From CAMTUH01 sp947084935 (GTDB taxonomy: Bacteria; Pseudomonadota; Gammaproteobacteria; Coxiellales; Coxiellaceae), in the NCBI GenBank assembly GCA_947084935.1, contig CAMTUH010000013.1:1-49714 (forward strand): DNA of 49,714 bases. The letters run 5' to 3'. The notes under the pieces are model-generated. The model searched no databases. It saw only the letters and a program-made list of their open reading frames with translations, and was not told the DNA's origin. Below are positions 22,416 to 29,701 of this stretch, piece after piece; positions within the stretch are counted from its first letter, which is position 1, and each line of letters starts with the position of its first letter. Position numbers and translations under genes: made by a program.

Positions 22416-23372
22416 ATGGACTCAGAAAGAAACGGTTTAGGGTACAGGATCAGAGCTGCGTACTGGCGAGGTGTTGAGAGACTTATCGACTTTGCCACGC
22501 AGCCGGAAGTTTCGCAGCCAGAGCGGGTACGCGTGTACCCCGTGAGCACCTCTGCTATTCCCCACGGTCATACCCGAAGAAGGTGGCTGAAGGTGACGGG
22601 ACTAGGTGCCGCGGGTATCGGGATTCTAGGAGCTGCAGCCTATCTTGAAGAAAAGGGCCCGCGCACAGGAGGACCAACACCCATTTCCTCACCGCCTGCT
22701 GGAGTAAGACCTGAAGAGAGCAGTATGCCTAGCTATATGCACCGCATACGCCGCGGCGAAACCTACGCAGCTACACTGAGTCTCCGCATCCGAAACGAAC
22801 TCGATTTTATGGACATCCTCCTCAACACGCATGCGCTAGCCGAGTGGTTTCAATTCTTGCCAATACAAAGCGCACAACGGCACCTACAAACAATCGTATT
22901 TGCACCGACCACTGACCAACTGCCCTACCCAGCGCCAGATCCTCTCAAACCGACCGTGCATGTCTTACGCATAGTAGAGGAACTTATAGAACGTGTCAGT
23001 TGGCACGCAGTCGTCACTGAAAATCCGTACGCGTTCCATGGAGTGTTTCGAGAGAAACTCAATGAAGCGTTTCTGAAGCACCTACTGTTTTCTGATGCGG
23101 CACTTGCGGATGTTTCCCAGCGTGGCGCACAGGAGCGCCAACTGAGAGAAGGGCTTATGCGCGCGCTCGCGCGGCAAGGGGTAGATGGACTCCCGGTACA
23201 GTTTGCGAGTATAGATCTTAGCGGGCTAGCACGGCGGTATGAGTCCAGACTATCACCTGGCGACAGGGTACAATTACCGCAGCTTTCCGAGCGGGAGCTA
23301 ACCCCTAAAAGCGTTCTCCTTGAAGACAGGACAGACCCAGTTGGTGATCGATCGCACCTTGCTAATGAATAA
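22416..23372 (+). CDS. anchored protein of unknown family (paralogue 2)
   Basis: A 318-aa relative of the 20442 product. Shared features are the N-terminal AAYWRGVERLIDFATQPE motif, a basic TRRRWLKVTG directly before a Gly/Ala-rich helix (LGAAGIGILGAAAYL), a Pro-rich linker and a helical domain whose ends align (LPVQFASIDLSGLARRY against LPIRIDFIDHELLARSV). TRRRWLK resembles a twin-arginine motif, but about 55 residues precede it and I see no Tat genes here, so a plain positive-inside anchor is more likely. Function unknown. Confidence 0.75.
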   Translation: MDSERNGLGYRIRAAYWRGVERLIDFATQPEVSQPERVRVYPVSTSAIPHGHTRRRWLKVTGLGAAGIGILGAAAYLEEKGPRTGGPTPISSPPAGVRPEESSMPSYMHRIRRGETYAATLSLRIRNELDFMDILLNTHALAEWFQFLPIQSAQRHLQTIVFAPTTDQLPYPAPDPLKPTVHVLRIVEELIERVSWHAVVTENPYAFHGVFREKLNEAFLKHLLFSDAALADVSQRGAQERQLREGLMRALARQGVDGLPVQFASIDLSGLARRYESRLSPGDRVQLPQLSERELTPKSVLLEDRTDPVGDRSHLANE

Positions 23373-23449
23373 TGAGATTGTTGGAAGGGAGTAAGTAGCG
23401 TGCAGAAGTCGTTATTTTCTTTTCGCAGGGATGGCTCCGCTTAAAAAGT

Positions 23450-23580
23450 GACCGGGTAAAAATTCTCTCGATGGCAAAAGAAGCGCTCAGTGTTGCACTG
23501 TGGGAAAGAGTTTCTTTCAATGGCTTTTGCCGACGCGAGTCAGTGGGTGCAGTTAATCAGGAGCACCTCAATTCCCGGTC
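23450..23580 (-). ncRNA. putative structured RNA B, downstream of tRNA-Thr
   Basis: Part of the 617-base stretch 23373-23989 without proteins. GACCGGG (23574-23580 on the plus strand reads CCCGGTC) pairs with CCCGGTC at 23450-23456 and closes a 131-nt element. Inside are GGTGC/GCACC, an 8-bp GGCAAAAG/CTTTTGCC helix extended by CTCG/CGAG, and two apical hairpins GAAAG/CTTTC and CAGTG/CACTG. On the minus strand it is followed by ACTTTTT, supporting that direction and termination. It begins four bases after the tRNA-Thr end. I cannot place it in a known class. From 23373 to 23449 I see nothing definite. Confidence 0.5.
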
Positions 23581-23584
23581 CGTG

Positions 23585-23656
23585 AGCCACCCAACGGACT
23601 TGAACCGTTAACCTGCTGTTTACAAAACAGCTGCTCTACCATTGAGCTAGGGCGGC
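23585..23656 (-). tRNA. tRNA-Thr (TGT)
   Basis: A 72-nt cloverleaf. Acceptor GCCGCCC/GGGTGGC with one G-T pair, anticodon stem GCTGT/ACAGC and loop TTTGTAA (anticodon TGT), T arm AACGGTTCAAGTCCGTT. The 3' CCA is not encoded. Confidence 0.93.
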
Positions 23657-23665
23657 CTGATTCTT

Positions 23666-23695
23666 ATTGTACCTTATTGGAGTAGACAAATTCAA
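23666..23695 (-). promoter_or_regulatory. tRNA-Thr (TGT) promoter
   Basis: Minus-strand TTGAAT, 18-bp spacer, TACAAT, nine bases before the tRNA 5' end. Confidence 0.65.
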
Positions 23696-23696
23696 A

Positions 23697-23929
23697 CAGC
23701 GACCATCTGGTGCTGCTCTCTCGATGAATCCTGCCACCAATGCCGTCGGTTGAAGGGTTTTCCCCGGGTTTCCTCAAGGTGGGAGCCCTGGTCCGCCCTG
23801 AACAATGTCGAGGGGCCAGACACACCGAGCCACCCATCAAATCCGAATCTGTGGAGGAAAATGCCTCCAACCTCTACTCGAACATCAGTGGCGTGCCGCT
23901 TCAGACACGGCTGACGTGGTTGGTACCAC
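23697..23929 (-). ncRNA. putative structured RNA A, upstream of tRNA-Thr
   Basis: No convincing protein is encoded in this interval. A minus-strand promoter (23936-23965) predicts a start near 23929. The transcript has local hairpins (a 5' GTGG/CCAC arm, GGAGG/CCTCC with loop CATTTT) and ends in CAGCACC-AGAT-GGTCGCTG followed by TTTGAATTT, a plausible terminator. The length would be about 230 nt. It lacks recognisable RNase P, SRP, tmRNA or 6S elements by eye. On the plus strand a CGTGG/CCACG hairpin followed by TTTCTATTCT could instead be a terminator, so the strand is not certain. Confidence 0.4.
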
Positions 23930-23935
23930 GTTTCT

Positions 23936-23965
23936 ATTCTAGTGCGGCAGTTCGCACGCCGTCAA
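23936..23965 (-). promoter_or_regulatory. promoter of putative RNA A
   Basis: Minus-strand TTGACG, 18-bp spacer, TAGAAT, located just after the M50 protease gene end. Confidence 0.55.
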
Positions 23966-23989
23966 GGTCCTGTAGTAAACGGGTTTTAC

Positions 23990-24622
23990 TTACAAGCCCA
24001 GGAGGCTGGAGAGGATGTGGATGGCGTTGGAAACGAGGTGGCCCAGAGAGACGGGGCCGACTGGGAAAAAGAGTAGGAACAGGAGAATGAAAAGGCCGTA
24101 GGGCTCGAGTCGATACAGCGCAATGGCAAGCTCGCGCGGCAGCACCCCGGCAAGAAGCCGCGACCCGTCAAGGGGTGGGATCGGCATCAGATTGAATACT
24201 CCCAGGAGCAGGTTGATACGCACGAGCGCTAACAGTAACCCAGCCAGCAGTGGAGACGCAATGGAGCTTGCAATTAGGAGATGGTACAAGAATGCTCCCA
24301 GTCCTGCCAACGCAAAGTTGGCGGCGGGCCCGGCCATCCCTACAAGAGCCATATCTTTGCGGGGATCATCAAAATACCGAGGGTTGATCGGTACCGGCTT
24401 TGCCGATCCGAATATGACCGGAGAGCCAGTAAAGATCAGGACTGCTGGCAATAGGATAGTACCAAACAGATCAATGTGCGATATCGGATTTAGAGTAAGA
24501 CGCCCCTCCTTTTTTGCCGTTGGATCTCCGAGGGCCAACGCGACAACTCCATGACTTATCTCATGGATGATAACTGAGAAGATCAATACCACGAGCCATA
24601 CAAGAACTTCTGTGCCAATCAT
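23990..24622 (-). CDS. site-2-protease-like M50 metalloprotease
   Basis: A 210-aa intramembrane zinc protease. The active site HEISH (H20-E-x-x-H24) is in the first TM helix, and the third ligand is in the family motif NLMPIPPLDGSRLL. Four to five more TM helices follow. No PDZ domain, so it belongs to the compact S2P group with unknown targets. ATG 24622 is chosen because GGAGGGGGTGA lies about ten bases upstream; the frame continues to 24652 through that site. Divergent from rpmB. Confidence 0.9.
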   Translation of the reverse strand: MIGTEVLVWLVVLIFSVIIHEISHGVVALALGDPTAKKEGRLTLNPISHIDLFGTILLPAVLIFTGSPVIFGSAKPVPINPRYFDDPRKDMALVGMAGPAANFALAGLGAFLYHLLIASSIASPLLAGLLLALVRINLLLGVFNLMPIPPLDGSRLLAGVLPRELAIALYRLEPYGLFILLFLLFFPVGPVSLGHLVSNAIHILSSLLGL

Positions 24623-24647
24623 CCTTGTCACCCCCTCCGGTATCTGA

Positions 24648-24653
24648 TACAAT
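24648..24653 (+). promoter_or_regulatory. -10 box of rpmB
   Basis: TGA followed by TACAAT, ten bases before ATG 24664, giving a leader of about four bases. Confidence 0.5.
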
Positions 24654-24663
24654 CTTTTGTATT

Positions 24664-24936
24664 ATGATTCGTTGCGCATTTTGTGGCAAGACCAGCTTAA
24701 TAGGGATTGATACCACGCACCGCCACTCCGGCGCCTGGGCTATGCGCGCACCCAAAAGCCGCAAAGTATGGAAGCCAAACTTAAAATATCTGCGTATCAC
24801 AGTCGGCGGTGGTGTAAAGAAACGACTGAGGTTATGCGTCGCGTGCATTAAACAGTATAGGAAGGTTACAGCCAAACAACAAGTACTTCCTGCAGTTGCT
24901 CCCCCAACTCAGAGTGCCCCTCAAGTAACTGCTTGA
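24664..24936 (+). CDS. rpmB: 50S ribosomal protein L28
   Basis: A 90-aa L28. The zinc-type pairs are CAFC (C4/C7) and CVAC (C58/C61). Typical elements are GIDTTHRHS, RKVWKPNLKYLRITVGGGVKKRLRLC and IKQYRKV. After residue ~68 a Pro/Ala/Gln-rich tail of about 22 residues extends the protein. That tail is where the gene overlaps the convergent fmt gene by 71 bases. Confidence 0.93.
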   Translation: MIRCAFCGKTSLIGIDTTHRHSGAWAMRAPKSRKVWKPNLKYLRITVGGGVKKRLRLCVACIKQYRKVTAKQQVLPAVAPPTQSAPQVTA

Positions 24937-25693
24937 TACTCACCGGCCTTTTTCCTTCAAGCTGTGCTTGATTTTTAGGCAGCAGTGACAATCGTACGCT
25001 CCGTCCTTTGATCTGTACATGTGTCCACACCCCCGGCCAGGGGTGGAAGGCGCGGATACGACGGGCAAGGTCAGCGGGAGGTGTGTGAACATCGATCCTG
25101 CCATCCTCCCGAGACAGTGGTGGAGCGTACGTTGCTTTGCGATGATCTTGCGGCTGTGACGTAATTGCCCCGGAAAGATATGCAGGGAGTACGTCGACAA
25201 GAAGGTGAATTCCGATCTCTGACAATCGATTGTACAAAGACTCACTAGTATCCTCTGGATATATCTGCTCGAGACGGGTAGCAAGGATGGGTCCAGTATC
25301 AAGACCCTCATCAATACAAAAGATGCTTACGCCAGTTTTCTCTTCTCCCGCAAGTAGTGCATGCGGCACGGGTGCTGCTCCCCGATACTTGGGCAGTAAA
25401 GAGAAGTGGATGTTGAGGATTCCTTTGGGGAATAGCGCAATCGTTTCGGGCGGTATCAGCTCTCCGTACGCGGCGATGATCCCTACCTGCGAGGCGTGCT
25501 GATCTATGACATTCCCCAAGGACGCCAGATCGGTTAGCACAGGGATACGGGCCATGCGCGCTGCGTTAACCACCGGCGTTTCAGGACTAGTGGTAACTGC
25601 ACATACGACGCGATATCCGTTCTCGGAAAGCGCAGTGAGCGTGGCGGTACCAAAGGAAGGGCTGCCAAACAGTATGACAGAAGGTGAACTCAT
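24866..25693 (-). CDS. fmt: methionyl-tRNA formyltransferase
   Basis: Formylates initiator Met-tRNA from 10-formyl-THF. The Rossmann start is VILFGSPSFGTATLTAL; the catalytic region reads NIHFSLLPKYRGAAPVPHALLAGEEKTGVSIF with the Asn-His-Asp triad (D in DEGLDTGPIL). The C-terminal OB-like domain (HPWPGVWTHVQIKGRSVRL) is short, so the chain is 275 rather than ~310 aa. Its ATG overlaps the def stop (TAATG): the usual def-fmt couple. The 3' end overlaps rpmB. Confidence 0.93.
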   Translation of the reverse strand: MSSPSVILFGSPSFGTATLTALSENGYRVVCAVTTSPETPVVNAARMARIPVLTDLASLGNVIDQHASQVGIIAAYGELIPPETIALFPKGILNIHFSLLPKYRGAAPVPHALLAGEEKTGVSIFCIDEGLDTGPILATRLEQIYPEDTSESLYNRLSEIGIHLLVDVLPAYLSGAITSQPQDHRKATYAPPLSREDGRIDVHTPPADLARRIRAFHPWPGVWTHVQIKGRSVRLSLLPKNQAQLEGKRPVSIKQLLEGHSELGEQLQEVLVVWL

Positions 25694-26211
25694 TACCCTT
25701 TTTCTACCAACGTAAAAATCTCTTTACCATCGCTGTCTTTTCCTTGGTACCAGAACAATTGTCCGCTCTGTTTTTTGACATGATCAAGAAACAGGATACC
25801 GTCCAAGTGGTCAGTTTCATGCTGGATGATACGTGCAGCAAGGCCAAAAAAGGATCGCACGACTGGCTTGCCGGTCTTGGTGATATACTGCACGCGGATA
25901 TGGCGAGGGCGGCGCACTTCTCCATACAGGCGTGGCACCGAAAGGCACCCTTCTAAGGCAACCGCCTCTTCTGCGCCTTTTTCAATGATTTTAGGATTGA
26001 TAAACGGAATAAAGCGCTGGCCAACTTTTGCGACAAACACCCGCGCTGGCGCGCCGATTTGGGGTGCCGCAAGCCCCACGCCTTCGGGATCCTGTTGTGC
26101 GGTGACGGTGGCAATAAGCGCGGCAATCAGCCGCTTTAAGGCGTTATCTTGCGGATTGACGGACCGAGCTTTAATTCGCAATCGCGGATTTTCCTGGGTA
26201 AGAATACGCAC
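25693..26211 (-). CDS. def: peptide deformylase
   Basis: Removes the N-formyl group from nascent proteins. All three motifs are intact: GVGLAAPQ (44-51), EGCLS (87-91, metal ligand C89) and HETDH (131-135). At 172 aa it is a normal bacterial PDF. GTG 26211 is the start, seven bases after an extended -10 box. It reverses the modification made by the fmt product encoded immediately after it. Confidence 0.96.
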   Translation of the reverse strand: MRILTQENPRLRIKARSVNPQDNALKRLIAALIATVTAQQDPEGVGLAAPQIGAPARVFVAKVGQRFIPFINPKIIEKGAEEAVALEGCLSVPRLYGEVRRPRHIRVQYITKTGKPVVRSFFGLAARIIQHETDHLDGILFLDHVKKQSGQLFWYQGKDSDGKEIFTLVEKG

Positions 26212-26218
26212 AGCCCGT

Positions 26219-26227
26219 ATTGTATCA
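26219..26227 (-). promoter_or_regulatory. extended -10 promoter of def-fmt
   Basis: TGA followed by TACAAT on the minus strand, then seven bases to the GTG of def. The TGA of the extended -10 is also the stop codon of priA. Confidence 0.6.
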
Positions 26228-28207
26228 AATCAGGCTGACTGGGTCGACGTCGATACTCCAGGTGCGGGGTGCCAAAGACAGCAGATGCGCGCGCGTGGCT
26301 GTATCGGCAGTTTTTAGGATGAGGTGGTACGTATACATTCCTTTTCTTTTAGCAACGAGCGCTGGTACAGGGCCGAGGAGGCTCACCGAGTGGTTTCCCT
26401 GGACATGTAGTGCTAGTGTTTGTCCAAGGGTTTGCGCATGTCGGGCGGCCACCGCGCTTTGTTTGTGGCTGAAAGACAAAAGCGCCAGCTTACAAAACGG
26501 CGGGTATGTGTAGGCGCGACGCTGGGCAATTTCGGCATCATAAAATGAGTAAAAGTTATGTTTAGATGACGCTTGTATGATTGGGTGCTCTGGGTTGTAA
26601 GTTTGGAGGATCACGGTGCCTTTTTTGCTTCCTCTGCCTGCTCGGCCAGCAACTTGCGTCAGAAGGGCAAAGGTTTTCTCCCCTGCCATAAAGTCTGGGA
26701 GCGTCAAGGATAGGTCGGCGGCCAGTATTCCAACGAGAGTGACATTGGGGATGTCCCAACCTTTTGTAATCATTTGCGTGCCAATGAGGAAATCTATTTT
26801 GCCGGTTTTGAACAGGCGGTAATTTTCCTCATGCGCACCGCTGCTCCGCGTCGTATCTCGATCCATGCGAGCCATAGCGGCCTGCGGGTATCGTTTCTTC
26901 AGTTCTTGTTCTACTTTTTGCGTTCCGCTGCCAAAGGGCCTCAGGAAACTGCTGCGGCAGGAGGGACAGACTTCCGGCACAGCAGCACGTAGACCGCAAT
27001 GATGACACACGAGTTTTTGTGCAGGGGTCGTATGCAGCGTGAGACTGACATCACATCGGGTACAGATGATGACTTTACCGCAGCTGCGGCACAGCAAAGA
27101 GGGAGCAAACCCGCGGCGATTCAGAAAAAGTACCGCCTGCTCATTCTTTTCAAGGACTGAATATAAAAGATGCTCGAGTCTGGACGAGAAAATCGAGTAG
27201 TTGCCAGCCCGCAGCTCCTCTCGCATGTCCACAATTTCTACCGTCGGCAGCAATTGAGCCGTCGGGCGGTTGGGTAGTACCAGAATGGCGCTCCGCAGGG
27301 TTGCCGCATAGTACGTTTCTAGAGAAGGTGTGGCTGATCCAAGCACAACCGGAATCTTGCGCTTGTGGGACAACCAATCTGCCACCGTACGGGCATGATA
27401 CCGGGGGGATTCTTGTTGCTTGTATGTCCACTCGTGTTCCTCGTCTAGCACGATAAGCGAGAGGTGCGGAAGGGGTGCAAAGATAGCGCTGCGAGAACCG
27501 ATCACTACCCACGGCACGGGTTCTCGCATGGCAATCCAGGTGCGGTACCGTTGCCCTGCTGAAAGTTTTGAGTGCCATACCAGCACTCGGTCCCCAAACC
27601 ATGTGGTGAAGCGCTGCACCATCTGCGGGGTGAGCGTGATTTCTGGGACAAGCACCAATGCTTGTGCGGTCGGGTTCTCCTGTTGCAACTTTTGTATCGT
27701 TGCAAGGTACACTTCTGTCTTGCCGGATCCGGTTATTCCGTGCAGGAGGAACGTGGCGGCAGTGCCAGATGCGCGAGAGATTGCCGTCACGGCAGCTTCT
27801 TGGTGAACAGTCAGTCGCGTTAAACGCGGTGGACAGCGTGCTGGAGCATCCTGCGTCCCGGCAAGCCGCGCCAAGGGCGGGCGAGGCCGGACTACTTTCT
27901 TAAACAGACATACAGTTCTGAAGCAATCTACGAGCGGCGCCTGGTAGTAGCGGGAGAGCCAGGAAGCAAGCGCAATATGGATAGGATCGAGGACGGATTC
28001 AGGATACAGCAGACTCAGGATTGATTTGGTTGCTCGAGCGGTGGTGGGCGTGAGTGCGGTGACCCATCCACGGCAGGTACGTCTGCCAAAGGGAACTGAG
28101 ACAAGAGTTCCTGGACGTGTGGACTCTTGGACATTGGGAGGAATGGAGTAGGTGAACGTGGTGTTGTCGGGGTCTCCCTTCACGTCGACGACTACCTCGG
28201 CAAACAT
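26225..28207 (-). CDS. priA: primosomal replication helicase PriA
   Basis: A 660-aa superfamily 2 helicase that restarts stalled replication forks. N-terminal DNA-binding domain (VVVDVKGDPDNTTFTYSIP), Walker A GITGSGKTE, DEEH box VLDEEHEWTYKQ, then the zinc region with CRSCGK, CTRC, CHHCG and CPSC pairs, and helicase motifs GTQMITKGWDIPNVTLV and QVAGRAGRG. ATG 28207 is six bases after TATAGT; the frame opens at 28243 but that part lies in the promoter. Slightly short compared with E. coli (732 aa). Confidence 0.96.
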   Translation of the reverse strand: MFAEVVVDVKGDPDNTTFTYSIPPNVQESTRPGTLVSVPFGRRTCRGWVTALTPTTARATKSILSLLYPESVLDPIHIALASWLSRYYQAPLVDCFRTVCLFKKVVRPRPPLARLAGTQDAPARCPPRLTRLTVHQEAAVTAISRASGTAATFLLHGITGSGKTEVYLATIQKLQQENPTAQALVLVPEITLTPQMVQRFTTWFGDRVLVWHSKLSAGQRYRTWIAMREPVPWVVIGSRSAIFAPLPHLSLIVLDEEHEWTYKQQESPRYHARTVADWLSHKRKIPVVLGSATPSLETYYAATLRSAILVLPNRPTAQLLPTVEIVDMREELRAGNYSIFSSRLEHLLYSVLEKNEQAVLFLNRRGFAPSLLCRSCGKVIICTRCDVSLTLHTTPAQKLVCHHCGLRAAVPEVCPSCRSSFLRPFGSGTQKVEQELKKRYPQAAMARMDRDTTRSSGAHEENYRLFKTGKIDFLIGTQMITKGWDIPNVTLVGILAADLSLTLPDFMAGEKTFALLTQVAGRAGRGSKKGTVILQTYNPEHPIIQASSKHNFYSFYDAEIAQRRAYTYPPFCKLALLSFSHKQSAVAARHAQTLGQTLALHVQGNHSVSLLGPVPALVAKRKGMYTYHLILKTADTATRAHLLSLAPRTWSIDVDPVSLI

Positions 28208-28213
28208 GCAAGC

Positions 28214-28266
28214 ACTATATAGGGACTTTGGGTGTATTGACAAGATGGTTTCCTAGTACGTACACT
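28214..28266. promoter_or_regulatory. overlapping divergent promoters, priA and 28274 gene
   Basis: Minus strand: TTGTCA (plus 28238-28243), 18 bp, TATAGT (28214-28219), six bases to priA. Plus strand: TTGACA 28237-28242, 18 bp, TACACT 28261-28266, seven bases to ATG 28274. The two -35 boxes share five base pairs, so the promoters should exclude each other. Confidence 0.7.
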
Positions 28267-28273
28267 TACAGGG

Positions 28274-28696
28274 ATGGATGATCAACTGCCGCCCATTACC
28301 CCGGTAGTCTCTGGTTCTCCCTCGTCTACACCTTTTGTACCCCCATTAAACGCGGCTTCGCCTGCCTCAGGCATAGCCGGTCCGCCGGTACCCACCTCAG
28401 TAGAGCAAGTGCCGATGCCAGCTCCTAGTGTGCATGAAACGCCGAGGTTGGCTGGTCCGACGTCCGGCGTAGCTGAAGTGCCGCTGCCTGCATCGCCAGT
28501 TGCTGCGTTTACCCCACCATCGCTTCAGCCCATGCCAAGTTCAACTCCGCCAGCGCACGCACGTCAGGATGGGACGGCGTTTACGAAAAAGCAGGTGCTG
28601 TTTATCATTGGACTCGGAGTACTGGGCCTTGTGCTCGGGGCAGGCACTGCGTATGTGCTCAATACAATGGGTATCACGCTTATTGGCGGTCAATAA
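28274..28696 (+). CDS. Pro-rich single-TM protein
   Basis: A 140-aa protein. Residues 1-100 are Pro/Ser/Ala/Val-rich and disordered in appearance (PPITPVVSGSPSSTPFVPP), followed by KKQ and one C-terminal TM helix (VLFIIGLGVLGLVLGAGTAYVL). The disordered part is probably cytoplasmic. Its TAA overlaps the ATG of the next Pro-rich gene. No family recognised. Confidence 0.75.
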   Translation: MDDQLPPITPVVSGSPSSTPFVPPLNAASPASGIAGPPVPTSVEQVPMPAPSVHETPRLAGPTSGVAEVPLPASPVAAFTPPSLQPMPSSTPPAHARQDGTAFTKKQVLFIIGLGVLGLVLGAGTAYVLNTMGITLIGGQ

Positions 28697-29628
28697 TGCG
28701 GAAAAAAATACTCTATGTACTCCTGAGTCTTGTATTGAGCACATTGGCGCCCATTGCAGTGGCGCAAGACATAACCATTCCTGATGATTTGGCGGGCGCG
28801 CCGCCACCCGAGCAGCTGTCGCCAGCTCTCCTGACTGAGCAGGTCGAGGAAGGAGCAGCGGGTCAAGTAGGAGTATTGCCGAGTCCCGCTATTGCCAAGT
28901 CAAACTTGGCTATTGCCAAGTTAGACTTGGCTGTGGCTATGGGGTCAGTACCTATGTGGGTCTGGGCGGTCGTGGGGGCAATAGCCCTTGTGAGTATAGG
29001 GTTTACGGTGGCGATGCTTGTCCACGCCATTACGAAACCTATCTCGAGAAAACCGCTATGGGTTGTACTCTTGCTGCTGTTTGGCCCGATTGCGGCTCTG
29101 GTGTATGTGTTTACGGGCAGAAAGAGTGCTGAGGACGCGTATTTGAATTTAGCACCAGCTGTCACTCCTGGTGTGGTTTCCGTTGGTATGCCTTCCAGTT
29201 CACCAGCGCCCACGCCTCCTCAGCCTACTCCTGTAGTTACTGTTCCTGCACCGTCCTCATTTGGCGCGGTGCAGCCAGTAGTATTTCCACAAAGAGAAGA
29301 AGAAGGAGTGAAGTTAGGTTCAGTTCTGCAGATAGCTCCAGAGCCGGTGCCGGTTGTTCCCCCGGTTCCACCCGCGGCACCTGCAGCACGCCCATCAGCG
29401 GTGGCTCCAGTGGCACCGATCGTGGGAGGACCTCAGGCGGTGGTACCTCTTGCCGGACCCACGAATCCTGAGCCACAATCAGGCTCTTTGCCACCGCTTC
29501 CAGAACCACCACCCGCTGCCACACCAGATATGGCTGATGCATCACCCGCGCCGGCCGCGCCCCCTGCTGTGCCCAGCGCACCGCCCACTCCACCGGCGGA
29601 TACACCAGGTCAGATTGTGTCACAGTAG
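28696..29628 (+). CDS. secreted/membrane Pro-rich protein with PLDc_N-like segment
   Basis: A 310-aa protein. Signal peptide (LYVLLSLVLSTLAPIAVAQ), an extracytoplasmic stretch with the repeat AKSNLA-I-AKLDLA, then two TM helices at about 95-118 and 122-145. The second (KPLWVVLLLLFGPIAALVYVFTGRK) looks like a phospholipase-D N-terminal (PLDc_N) membrane segment. The remaining ~165 residues are Pro/Ala/Val-rich and carry no catalytic motif. Coupled to the preceding Pro-rich gene by a TAATG overlap. Confidence 0.75.
   Translation: MRKKILYVLLSLVLSTLAPIAVAQDITIPDDLAGAPPPEQLSPALLTEQVEEGAAGQVGVLPSPAIAKSNLAIAKLDLAVAMGSVPMWVWAVVGAIALVSIGFTVAMLVHAITKPISRKPLWVVLLLLFGPIAALVYVFTGRKSAEDAYLNLAPAVTPGVVSVGMPSSSPAPTPPQPTPVVTVPAPSSFGAVQPVVFPQREEEGVKLGSVLQIAPEPVPVVPPVPPAAPAARPSAVAPVAPIVGGPQAVVPLAGPTNPEPQSGSLPPLPEPPPAATPDMADASPAPAAPPAVPSAPPTPPADTPGQIVSQ
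28894..28931. repeat. two tandem 17-bp palindromes, 21-bp period
   Basis: GCCAAGTCAAACTTGGC (28894-28910) and GCCAAGTTAGACTTGGC (28915-28931) are each near-perfect inverted repeats with 7-bp arms, separated by TATT. They keep the reading frame and encode AKSNLA and AKLDLA. A degenerate unit (GCCGAGTCCCGC) precedes them. Confidence 0.75.
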
Positions 29629-29667
29629 GACGTACGAGTTCAACCCCTATTTTCAATCGGGGTCAAG

Positions 29668-29695
29668 TTGACATACATTACAAAAGTAATATACT
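29668..29695 (+). promoter_or_regulatory. leaderless promoter of RelE-type TA pair
   Basis: TTGACA, 16-bp spacer, TATACT; ATG 29702 follows after six bases. Confidence 0.65.
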
Positions 29696-29701
29696 TGTAA
29701 C

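Noticed and set aside
23450..23965. RNase P, SRP or tmRNA identity for the putative RNAs
   Set aside because: No GAGGAAAG core, GGAAGG loop or tRNA-like tmRNA end was found by eye; a covariance-model search would be decisive.
23740..24090. 116-aa plus-strand frame across the RNA A region
   Set aside because: Arg/Gly/Ser-rich, overlaps the M50 gene on the other strand, and has no start signal.
26562..27903. Several 60-150 aa plus- and minus-strand frames inside priA
   Set aside because: Shadows of a long, well-conserved helicase gene.
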